Shown here piece by piece: positions 7,173-14,076 of a DNA stretch of 54,713 bases. This DNA comes from Candidatus Multiplicimicrobium inquinatum. GTDB taxonomy: Bacteria; Omnitrophota; Omnitrophia; Omnitrophales; Aquincolibacteriaceae. Location: contig DDUN01000018.1 in the NCBI GenBank assembly GCA_002344825.1, positions 1-54,713 on the forward strand, given 5' to 3'. Every line of letters begins with the position of its first letter. The first letter of the stretch is position 1. Both the position numbers and the translations under genes were made by a program. The notes under the pieces are model-generated. The model did not search any database. It worked only from the letters and a program-made list of their open reading frames with translations, and was not told the origin of the DNA.

Positions 7173-9128
7173 TTAATCCTCGGCGTACTTGGCTTTTAAT
7201 GACTCAACCACGGCCGGATCGGCCAACGTTGTCGTATCGCCCAAAGCTTTGCCGCAGGCAATGTCACGAAGCAATCGGCGCATAATTTTTCCGGAGCGTG
7301 TTTTGGGAAGATCCGCGGTAAAAATAATGTCATCGGGCCGCGCGATCGGTCCGATTTTTCTAGCCACATGCTCTTTCAACTCCGCCGCCAACGCGGGAGT
7401 CGCGTCGACTCCTTTTTTAACGGTTACAAAAGCCGCAATGCCCTGACCTTTAATTTCATGCGGACGTCCCACCACCGCGGCTTCCGCCACAAAATGATGA
7501 TCTACAAAAGCACTTTCAATTTCAGCTGTGGCAAGCAAATGTCCCGCAACTTTCATCACGTCATCCACCCGTCCCATAAACCAAAAATAACCGTCCTCAT
7601 CCAAATGCACTCCGTCGCCGGGAAAATACGCGCGCCCATTCCATTTCGCCCAATAAGTTTCCTGATACCGTTTGTCGTCTCCAAAAACCGTGCGGAGCAT
7701 CGAAGGCCATGGCTCGGTGATCGCGACACAACCGCCGCCGCTTTTTAATTCTTCACCGGAATCATTTAAAACCTTAGCGGAAATTCCCGGAAAAGCCGTT
7801 CCCGCGGAACTGGGCTTCGCTTTTTGCGCGCCGGGCAAAGTGGTGATCATGATCGCGCCGGTTTCCGTTTGCCACCACGTATCCACAATCGGACATTTTT
7901 TACCTCCGATATGTTCGTGATACCACATCCACGCTTCGGGATTAATCGGCTCTCCCACAGAACCCAGAAGTCTCAAACTTTTTAAATCAAAACGCGCCGG
8001 AATATCCTCGCCCCATTTCATAAACGCGCGAATCGCAGTGGGAGCCGTATAAAAAATAGTGGGCTTATACTTTTGAATGAGCTCCCAAAAGCGCCCCTGA
8101 TGCGGAAAGTCGGGGGCGCCTTCATACATCATCACCGTCGCCCCATTCGACAAAGGCCCGTAAACCACGTAGCTATGCCCCGTAACCCAGCCGACATCCG
8201 CCGTGCACCAAAAGATGTCATTGTCTTTCAAATCAAAAACCCATTTTGTGGTCGCAAAAACTCCGGTGAGATAACCGCCTGTGGTGTGCACAATCCCCTT
8301 CGGCTTTCCTGTGGTGCCGGAAGTATAAAGAATAAAAAGCATATCCTCCGCGTCCATCGGCTCCACGGGAGAATCCGTGTTTTCCTTTGCCATGGCTTCA
8401 TGCCACCAAACATCGCGCCCCTCCTGCATCACAACGGGCTCGCCAGTGCGCTGAAACACAAGCGCTTTTTTAACACTCGGAGTTGATTTCAAAGCGTCGT
8501 CCACGATCGCTTTTAATCCGACTTTTTTCCCGCGCCTCCATCCGCCATCGGAAGTAATCACCACTTTGACTTGCGCATCATTAATACGGTCACGCAAAGC
8601 ATCCACACTAAAACCGCCGAAAACAACGCTGTGTACGGCTCCCAACCGCGCGCAAGCCAGCATCGCGATCGCAGCTTCCGGAACCATAGGCATATAAATC
8701 GCGACACGGTCGCCCTTGCGCACCCCAAGCCGAAAAAGAACATTAGCGCACTTCGTGGTTTCAATCCAAAGATCCTCGTAGGTCAGGCGGCGGACATCTC
8801 CAGGCTCACCTTCCCAGAGAATGGCAGTTTTGTCTTTTTTGATTTCAATGCCGGGCGCGCCAAAAACATGCCGGTCCACGCAATTGAAGCACGCATTCAG
8901 CTTTCCACCGATAAACCATTCCGCATGCGGAGGATTCCAGCGCAAAGGACGGCTCCAGCGCTGAAACCAAGTTAATTGCTTTGCCCAAGTTTCCCAATAA
9001 GCAACGGAGTTTTGCGAAGCTTCGGTGAAAACACTCAAACTATTAATATGCGCTTGAGACTTAAACTGCTCGGAAGGAAAAAACTCACGCTTTTCGGAAA
9101 GCAAAACATCAATTTGCGGATTTGTCAT
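7173..9128 (-). CDS. acs: Acetyl-CoA synthetase (AMP-forming)
   Basis: Activates acetate to acetyl-CoA through acetyl-AMP; cytoplasmic. The 651-aa length is the family norm. Motifs include the P-loop-like YTSGTTGKPKGIVHTTGGYL, DTWWQTETGAIMIT (the adenylate-forming A5 motif), YFPGDGVHLDEDGYFWFMGRVDDVMKVAGH (hinge and C-terminal domain), and KTRSGKIMRRLLRDIA with the catalytic lysine that is usually controlled by acetylation. The Trp in DTWW that restricts the pocket to acetate is present. It is a single-gene unit with a 190-bp leader region that holds a long hairpin. It allows acetate assimilation; no glyoxylate-cycle genes are visible nearby. Confidence 0.98.
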   Translation of the reverse strand: MTNPQIDVLLSEKREFFPSEQFKSQAHINSLSVFTEASQNSVAYWETWAKQLTWFQRWSRPLRWNPPHAEWFIGGKLNACFNCVDRHVFGAPGIEIKKDKTAILWEGEPGDVRRLTYEDLWIETTKCANVLFRLGVRKGDRVAIYMPMVPEAAIAMLACARLGAVHSVVFGGFSVDALRDRINDAQVKVVITSDGGWRRGKKVGLKAIVDDALKSTPSVKKALVFQRTGEPVVMQEGRDVWWHEAMAKENTDSPVEPMDAEDMLFILYTSGTTGKPKGIVHTTGGYLTGVFATTKWVFDLKDNDIFWCTADVGWVTGHSYVVYGPLSNGATVMMYEGAPDFPHQGRFWELIQKYKPTIFYTAPTAIRAFMKWGEDIPARFDLKSLRLLGSVGEPINPEAWMWYHEHIGGKKCPIVDTWWQTETGAIMITTLPGAQKAKPSSAGTAFPGISAKVLNDSGEELKSGGGCVAITEPWPSMLRTVFGDDKRYQETYWAKWNGRAYFPGDGVHLDEDGYFWFMGRVDDVMKVAGHLLATAEIESAFVDHHFVAEAAVVGRPHEIKGQGIAAFVTVKKGVDATPALAAELKEHVARKIGPIARPDDIIFTADLPKTRSGKIMRRLLRDIACGKALGDTTTLADPAVVESLKAKYAED

Positions 9129-9225
9129 TTTAAATCAACCCCCGTTAAATCTCATAGTGCGAGTTTACGAGCACAAATCATTTCAGGCAAAGCACCTTTT
9201 TATGCCTCACATTTTTTTGCCGCGT

Positions 9226-9312
9226 GAACGGAAAATGAAAAATTTCAGCCCTGCGAGTTTTGCGCCAAAGGACGCAACTGTCTGAGCAGGATGAAAGTTT
9301 TCATTTTCGTTC
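9226..9312. repeat. Long imperfect hairpin between the DUF-like gene and acs
   Basis: GAACGGAAAATGAAAA (9226-9241) pairs with TTTTCATTTTCGTTC (9298-9312) with one bulge. The pairing continues inward through TTTCAGCCCTGC with GCAGGATGAAAG and AGTTTTGCG with CGCAACT. The overall stem exceeds 30 pairs. It lies downstream of one gene and 98 bp upstream of acs, so it may be a 3'-end structure, an acs leader element or a MITE-like repeat. No U-tract follows on either side. Confidence 0.6.
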
Positions 9313-9320
9313 GTCACAGA

Positions 9321-9698
9321 TTAGGATTCAGAAGCGGCTTCTTCCTCTTCCTCATCTTCTTCAGGCTCGCCCGTGTCAAAACCCCAGTTCGCGTGAAGAT
9401 AAAAATCTTTAACCGGTTTTTCAAGACCCTGAAAAGTAAAAATAAAATTCGCGATTCCGCCCTGTTGAAGCTTTGCGGGAGAGGGTGAAATGCCCGTGCT
9501 CATTTGAGGTAAATGATACTCATCAAAAACAACCACCTGAACACGGATATTCTTTATCGCCTGTCCAAGGTTATTAATGACGATTCCGCGAATCTCGACG
9601 CCTTTTTCAAGGCTCGTTTCAGAGATAGCGCCCTTCACCACCACTTCGCGGGGAAGCTTGCGGAAGTCTTCGATTTCAGGAAAAGAGTTTAGTCGCAT
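9321..9698 (-). CDS. Unknown beta-rich protein with acidic tail, downstream of a prohibitin-like gene
   Basis: 125 aa from the ATG at 9698. The alternative ATG at 9731 would translate a perfect palindrome (9706-9731) into MGRAVARPI, so I prefer the internal start; neither has a clear Shine-Dalgarno. The body (VVVKGAISETSLEKGVEIRGIVINNLGQAIKNIRVQVVVFDE) looks like an immunoglobulin-like or FxLYD-type beta sandwich concerned with additive protein interaction. The end (EPEEDEEEEEAASES) is a run of acidic residues. There is no signal peptide from either start. It follows the prohibitin-like lipoprotein gene in the same direction and may be co-transcribed. Function unknown. Confidence 0.65.
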   Translation of the reverse strand: MRLNSFPEIEDFRKLPREVVVKGAISETSLEKGVEIRGIVINNLGQAIKNIRVQVVVFDEYHLPQMSTGISPSPAKLQQGGIANFIFTFQGLEKPVKDFYLHANWGFDTGEPEEDEEEEEAASES

Positions 9699-9705
9699 TA
9701 AAATG

Positions 9706-9731
9706 ATGGGGCGGGCTACAGCCCGCCCCAT
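9706..9731. repeat. Perfect 12-bp-arm palindrome
   Basis: ATGGGGCGGGCT (9706-9717), AC, AGCCCGCCCCAT (9720-9731). It sits 3 bp after the stop of the prohibitin-like gene. GC-rich palindromes of this kind often stabilise mRNA 3' ends or are dispersed repeats; the run of T needed for a terminator is missing. Confidence 0.7.
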
Positions 9732-9734
9732 TGA

Positions 9735-10529
9735 TTAATTTTCTTTTGTAAGATCCCAGCGTTTTGCTTCTAAAATCGGCAGATTGGCTTCTGTCGGAAC
9801 GTAAACAACCTGGGATTCGTTTTTCTGAAGCCCTTGAATCCAAAGATACTTCAAATAATTGGAAGTGATACTGCCCGCGATCACTTCATTGGCTTCAGCA
9901 ACGCCGCGCGCGCGCGCAACTTCAATTTCAGCGTCTTTTTTGGCTTTTTGAAGTTCAAATTCCTTTTGCAGCGCTTCCTGTTCGGCGCGCAGCTTAGCTT
10001 CGATACTCATCGAAAAAGTCGGCGGCAATTTTACATCACGCAGCAAAACATCCTGCACAATGATTCCGCGCGGCTCTAAACGTTCTTTCAGGTGGGTAAA
10101 AATCTTACTGGTGATTTCACCGCGTCCTTTTTCGCTGTAAAGCGCTTTCACTTCATAGCCGCTGACAACGTTGCGAATCGCTTCGCGCACATACGGCTCA
10201 AGAATCGTGTTGCGATAATAATAGCCGATGGTTCGGCGCACTTGCGCGGCGCGGTCAGCCGGAACGTTGAACAGTACGGAAACATCCAAATTGGAAATCA
10301 GCCCCTCGGACGAAGGAACCTGGGCTTGTTCTTTCAATTCCTGAGTCTTAATATCCCAGATTTCAATCTGTGTAATTAAAGGGTTATAAAGATGCCATCC
10401 GGCATTCATCGGAGTTTCTGAGATTTTTCCCAAAGTACGTTTAACACCCACTTCGCCGGACTGAATTTCAGCACAGCCGGACAAAACAAAAGGCATCATT
10501 AGAAATGCCAGCAAAAACAGCTTTTTCAT
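9735..10529 (-). CDS. Prohibitin/SPFH-domain lipoprotein
   Basis: 264 aa. A lipoprotein signal peptide (MKKLFLLAFLMMPFVLSGC) with lipobox LSGC would anchor the protein at Cys19. The SPFH/band-7 domain covers about residues 25-200, including VGVKRTLGK, GWHLYNPL, YYRNTILEPYVREAIRNVVSGY and GIIVQDVLLRDVKLP. A helical stretch rich in Ala, Glu and Lys follows (AEQEALQKEFELQKAKKDAEIEVARARGVAEAN), the usual oligomerising coiled coil. Family members form ring-like membrane scaffolds that affect proteases and membrane microdomains. A lipid anchor instead of a transmembrane helix is less common. The start has a good AAGGAG Shine-Dalgarno. Confidence 0.92.
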   Translation of the reverse strand: MKKLFLLAFLMMPFVLSGCAEIQSGEVGVKRTLGKISETPMNAGWHLYNPLITQIEIWDIKTQELKEQAQVPSSEGLISNLDVSVLFNVPADRAAQVRRTIGYYYRNTILEPYVREAIRNVVSGYEVKALYSEKGRGEITSKIFTHLKERLEPRGIIVQDVLLRDVKLPPTFSMSIEAKLRAEQEALQKEFELQKAKKDAEIEVARARGVAEANEVIAGSITSNYLKYLWIQGLQKNESQVVYVPTEANLPILEAKRWDLTKEN

Positions 10530-10605
10530 AAGAAACTCCTTAACACTTGTCTATTTTTAATTGGAAGTGGGCAATTATAGGCGGAAGTGAATGACGGACT
10601 CAAGC

Positions 10606-11574
10606 CTAAACGGCAAGTTCTGAAAAATTAACTACTTCAATGGGTTCAACCGCCTCTGAAAAAAGTTGGGGTTGACGTTCCTGGGGTGAAAGAGCAAACA
10701 AATCGACCGTTAACCCGCTTGAGTAGGTTTCAACACGATTCTCCCAGCCTTTGATCCAGCGTTCTTCTAACCGTTCAGACGGTGCATTATCTACCCGTCT
10801 CCTTAAGACCTTACGTGCGGCACTGACAAAGCCTGCTTCAACACCCGCGGTTTTGGCGGGCCAATGCATTTCCTGCAAAACCTGAAAAAGACCCCAGCCG
10901 TGAGAATGATACCTTTCACTGTCAGAAAGGCCGTCGCCCTTAAAATTTGTGTAATCAATCATCGCGTAAATTCCGTTTCGCGTACGGGTCAAAGCAAAAA
11001 CTTTTTCAATAAAAACAGTCCTTTCTTCCGCGGGAACAAACTGCGCCATTTGAATAATGGAATTTTGAAAACGCCGGATCATAAAAACCGCCTGCGCATC
11101 CATCGTTTCTTCCAAAAATTGTCTGAGCCCCACCATTGCTTCGCCTGATTGATCCGCTAAAAAAGCCTCACGATTTTTCCACGGCATTCCTGAACGGATC
11201 ATTTCTGAGAGCCATGCCGGCACCGTACGCCCTTGCTTTTCCAAATAAAGCATCAACTCCGGAAAACTTTCCCTAAAGGGTCCCCGACGGTCATGCGGAT
11301 ACCATATAAAATGCCCGATTCCAAGTGATGGAAAATCTTCGCCTTCATTCCAGGTCGTCAAACACTCCGTGCGCAAACTACATTCATTCTTGAAAATCAT
11401 TTTGGCAATCCATTGGGCATCTTCTTGGTTCAAAAAAACCGGCTCGGCGGAAGAAAAAGAAGGCACGCTTAAAAAAAGAAGGCAAAGCAGCGTGAAAAAG
11501 CGCGAAGGGGTCCGTAGAAAGCGGGGCAGACTCCAACAGCATGAATCGGAATATTTTTCCGGAAAATTCCGCAT
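10606..11574 (-). CDS. Secreted conserved protein, possibly lysozyme-like
   Basis: 322 aa. An arginine-containing N-terminal region is followed by a hydrophobic signal core (FFTLLCLLFLSVPSFSSA). The mature protein begins EPVFLNQEDAQWIAKMIFKNECSLRTECLTTWNEGEDFPSLGIGHFIWYP. The NEC...SLGIGHFIWYP block is a conserved signature of a secreted uncharacterised family. The E near the start and the G-I-GH pattern resemble lysozyme-type muramidase folds, which is a suggestion only. Strong Shine-Dalgarno AGGGGGG supports the ATG at 11574. A further conserved segment, YAMIDYTNFKGDGLSDSERY, contains acidic residues that could be catalytic. Transcribed alone. An activity on peptidoglycan is inferred, not shown. 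Confidence 0.75.
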   Translation of the reverse strand: MRNFPEKYSDSCCWSLPRFLRTPSRFFTLLCLLFLSVPSFSSAEPVFLNQEDAQWIAKMIFKNECSLRTECLTTWNEGEDFPSLGIGHFIWYPHDRRGPFRESFPELMLYLEKQGRTVPAWLSEMIRSGMPWKNREAFLADQSGEAMVGLRQFLEETMDAQAVFMIRRFQNSIIQMAQFVPAEERTVFIEKVFALTRTRNGIYAMIDYTNFKGDGLSDSERYHSHGWGLFQVLQEMHWPAKTAGVEAGFVSAARKVLRRRVDNAPSERLEERWIKGWENRVETYSSGLTVDLFALSPQERQPQLFSEAVEPIEVVNFSELAV

Positions 11575-11655
11575 GAGCCCCCCTTCTGATCAAGCCTAAG
11601 TGAATGAATGATTTGACTGTCTTCATTAACGGCTCATTTTCAAAACAGCTTCAGC

Positions 11656-13086
11656 TTAAAAAGCAACCTCCTTCATTAGGTTTTCGTATTCTGCGTCGTT
11701 CAAACTTCGTATGGGAGGGGCATCGGCCTGAATAATTTTCTTCAACACCTTAAATTGATCGCGATCCAATCCCTGACGGACTTTAAAAACAGAGCGGGAG
11801 TCGCCCTGATAACGAATGCGTGCCATCAGGAGCCAGTTTTTAACGATATAGGCCTCCCCTCCCTCTGACGTTTCATTCTCACGCTCATCAATGATGATCG
11901 CGCCCTCAAAAGGCCAAGCCGCGGCGCCAAAGCGCTGCAAAGCCCGTGCGAGTTTTTTAATGTGCTCGGCCGCTTTTACGGCATCCTTGCAAGCTCCGTC
12001 ACATTGCCCCAGCCCAATACCCGCGCAGACCCCCGAACCTCTCTCAATACCCAGTCCTTTGCGGCAAATTCTGTTTTTTTCCGCAATGCTTAATAAGGCT
12101 TGCTTAGCTTCCCGAAACCCGCGAAAAAAACCGAGCGCATCTTCCTTATTTAAAACTTCACTCTCGGGAAGAAGCTGAATCCACGGAAAAACACCGTCGG
12201 GTTGTTTTACCGCGCAAACCATTCCGCCCTGCAGCTTGGGTTTTTTCGCAAAAACAGGCTGATATTTTTCATTCAACTCAGCCTCAAGAAACAAAGCGGA
12301 TAATTCACCCGGCGATTTAAACCACTCCATATCACACGCCTGCGGAAGCAAAAGCCCGTCTTTGGTGCTTTCAAAATCACCGTAAAAATGCCCTAAAATT
12401 CTTTCGCGCAAATTACCGCTTTTTCCGACATAAAGAACTTCTTTTTTCTCACCGCGAAAAAGATAGCACCCGGGAGCTTCGGGAACATTCATAAAACGTT
12501 CGGCGGGAATGCGGCTTTCTACCGGTCTGCCGGCAACCAGCTTTTCAAACACATCCCGAAAACGCGCCGCACCGACATCCTGAGCGCTCTTCTGAAAAAA
12601 ATCCCACACGGCTTGGGCATCATCCAGCGCGCGGTGCCGGCTGGAAACCGACAACCCATGTCTACCGATAATTTCGGATAAATTATGGCGTTTGTATTCA
12701 GGATAAAGCGCACGCGATAATCTCGCGCTGCAAAGCGTTGAAGCTTGATAGCGGCGGGAAAGCCGACGAAGCTCATAGCGGATAAAATCGTAATCGAACC
12801 GCACGTTATGCCCAATAAAAAGCGCGTCCCGCAATTGTTCTTCAACCTGATCTGCAACAGCTTCGAAAGGAGGCGCAGAGACAAGATCTTGATCTGAAAT
12901 TCCGGTGAGCCCCTGTACAAATATAGGAACCGATTGCCCCGGATTAATCAAACTTTGAAATCGGCTTACTTCACGGCCATTCTCAATGCGGATAATTCCG
13001 ACTTCAATCAGACGATTCGCACCGGGACTTCCTCCCGTCGTTTCAACGTCAACAATCACCATGGGTTTTGTGTAAGGAAAAGACAT
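11656..13086 (-). CDS. DnaQ-like exonuclease fused to a Cho/UvrC-type GIY-YIG nuclease
   Basis: 476 aa. Residues about 8-175 are a DEDDh 3'-5' exonuclease: MVIVDVETTGGSPGANRLIEVG (Exo I), FIGHNVRFDYDFI (Exo II) and HRALDDAQAVWDFF (Exo III with His). Residues about 200-285 are a GIY-YIG domain: PEAPGCYLFRGEKKEVLYVGKSGNLRERILGHF, as in UvrC and Cho. The C-terminal third carries a CRKG...CAGIGLGQCDGACK cysteine-rich segment as in the Cho-related group. Fusions of this kind are known in several phyla and probably act in nucleotide excision repair as a 3'-side incision nuclease with resection. The ATG at 13086 is preceded by TATAAT-N5, a leaderless-type start. Confidence 0.92.
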   Translation of the reverse strand: MSFPYTKPMVIVDVETTGGSPGANRLIEVGIIRIENGREVSRFQSLINPGQSVPIFVQGLTGISDQDLVSAPPFEAVADQVEEQLRDALFIGHNVRFDYDFIRYELRRLSRRYQASTLCSARLSRALYPEYKRHNLSEIIGRHGLSVSSRHRALDDAQAVWDFFQKSAQDVGAARFRDVFEKLVAGRPVESRIPAERFMNVPEAPGCYLFRGEKKEVLYVGKSGNLRERILGHFYGDFESTKDGLLLPQACDMEWFKSPGELSALFLEAELNEKYQPVFAKKPKLQGGMVCAVKQPDGVFPWIQLLPESEVLNKEDALGFFRGFREAKQALLSIAEKNRICRKGLGIERGSGVCAGIGLGQCDGACKDAVKAAEHIKKLARALQRFGAAAWPFEGAIIIDERENETSEGGEAYIVKNWLLMARIRYQGDSRSVFKVRQGLDRDQFKVLKKIIQADAPPIRSLNDAEYENLMKEVAF

Positions 13087-13091
13087 GCTTG

Positions 13092-13097
13092 ATTATA
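13092..13097 (-). promoter_or_regulatory. -10 hexamer of the DnaQ/GIY-YIG gene, leaderless arrangement
   Basis: A perfect TATAAT on the minus strand is followed by CAAGC and the ATG at 13086. There is no Shine-Dalgarno between them. Confidence 0.5.
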
Positions 13098-13106
13098 AAT
13101 GACGAC

Positions 13107-13427
13107 ACAAGTTATGGGGGCATAACTTGTTTGTCTGAGTTTATCCTGAGTGAACGCAAAAAACCGAAGGATCAATACTAGAAAAGTGGATTCCGAACTT
13201 ATTGGAAGGCAACTCGCGGTTGGGCTCAGCCCAAAGTAAAACATGGTAGTGAAAAAAAAACGTAAGCCGACCATGTTATAGTCGGCAGATACAATAGCCC
13301 CCTTTGGGAAATAAAAGACGCGGGCAAGCTTAAGCTTGCCCGCGCAAAAAACGCTTTTTGTTACAAAAAGCGAAAATAATACTGTTTCTAAGAAAAAGAA
13401 ACGAGCGCAGCTTCCGCTGCGCTCGTT
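13107..13427. repeat. Gene-free spacer holding five hairpins and a dispersed repeat
   Basis: No gene is visible from 13087 to 13451. Perfect hairpins occur at 13107-13130 (ACAAGTTATG, GGGG loop), 13266-13286 (GCCGAC arms), 13319-13344 (a 26-bp perfect palindrome centred on AAGCTTAAGCTT), 13352-13372 (CGCTTTTTGT arms) and 13400-13427 (terminator). The segment 13144-13173 (TCCTGAGTGAACG...CCGAAGGATC) matches the style of the dispersed TCCTGAGCGAAGTCGAAGGATC repeats. On the minus strand the GCCGAC hairpin is followed by TTACG and nine T, so it may also terminate transcription. Confidence 0.7.
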
Positions 13428-13432
13428 CTTTT
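13386..13432 (-). terminator. Terminator of the small secreted-protein gene
   Basis: The 12-bp stem AACGAGCGCAGC / GCTGCGCTCGTT has a 4-nt loop and T-rich flanks on both strands (TTTCTTTTTCTT on the minus strand). It lies about 25 bp after the stop at 13452. Confidence 0.8.
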
Positions 13433-13451
13433 TCCCGGCTGGGAACGAAAC

Positions 13452-13769
13452 TTATCTTTTGTAGCCGGGAATGGGTTTTGTCACAAGATCATAAGTTGCG
13501 TTCACAACTTTGATCGGAGCCTTGATCACTTCCCCCGTTACTTTACGAACAGGGTCACTGACCGGTGCAATCGGCTTCATCAGCATGTCAAAACCTTTGA
13601 ACAAGCTGTCTTTGGTGAAGCCAATCAAACGGCCAAGATCATGCTCAGGACGAAAGTCCGAAGCAACACGATCTTTCACCAAAATACGGTCTGCTGTTTC
13701 CAGCATACTAAAGCCGGGACTTGCCCCAACCATCATCATTACTAAAGCCAATGCTATTACCTTTTTCAT
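13452..13769 (-). CDS. Small secreted protein of unknown function
   Basis: 105 aa from the ATG at 13769, chosen because a GGGAGG Shine-Dalgarno lies 7 nt upstream and a signal peptide starts there (MKKVIALALVMMMVGASPGFS). The longer frame from 13805 would bury the signal. The mature protein (LETADRILVKDRVASDF...) contains repeated APxxVSDPVRKVTGEVIKAPIKVVNAT-type amphipathic segments and ends KPIPGYKR. No family recognised. It is a single-gene unit, with a terminator behind it and an AT-rich intergenic region before it that it shares with the divergent signalling genes. Confidence 0.75.
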   Translation of the reverse strand: MKKVIALALVMMMVGASPGFSMLETADRILVKDRVASDFRPEHDLGRLIGFTKDSLFKGFDMLMKPIAPVSDPVRKVTGEVIKAPIKVVNATYDLVTKPIPGYKR

Positions 13770-13805
13770 ATTGAACCTCCCGGGTTCTGAGAACCCTTTA
13801 ACCAT

Positions 13806-14031
13806 CTCAATAACTTATCCCCACTATTAAACTTATATTACGTCCTATAAATATCAACTATCAATTTATAACATTTACATAACTATAATAAAATAAACAA
13901 CTTATAATTAGTTTTTTAATTAAAATAAGTCTTATAATGATCAAAAAATACAACAGACAGCCACTGAAATAGTTTGTTTGTTTATTTGATTTTTTAAACC
14001 TCTAAAGGCATAATTTAAATAGTTTTAATCT
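13806..14031. other. AT-rich divergent intergenic region
   Basis: The 226 bp between the small secreted-protein gene and the signalling cluster are strongly AT-rich, unlike the rest of the window, with several TATAAT matches (for example 13903-13908 and 13933-13938). It probably holds divergent promoters. I cannot assign a single pair of -35/-10 sites. Confidence 0.5.
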
Positions 14032-14076
14032 TTGGACAAAAGGATTTTGTCCGGTTTTTTCGCAACTAAAGGAAGT

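Noticed and set aside
13056..13274. Minus-strand open frame of 72 codons
   Set aside because: It overlaps the start of the nuclease gene and runs through the dispersed repeat and hairpins; composition is that of translated repeat DNA.
13140..13320. Possible c-di-GMP riboswitch in the hairpin-rich spacer
   Set aside because: The conserved core bases of known c-di-GMP aptamers are not present, and the spacer is downstream rather than upstream of a fitting gene.
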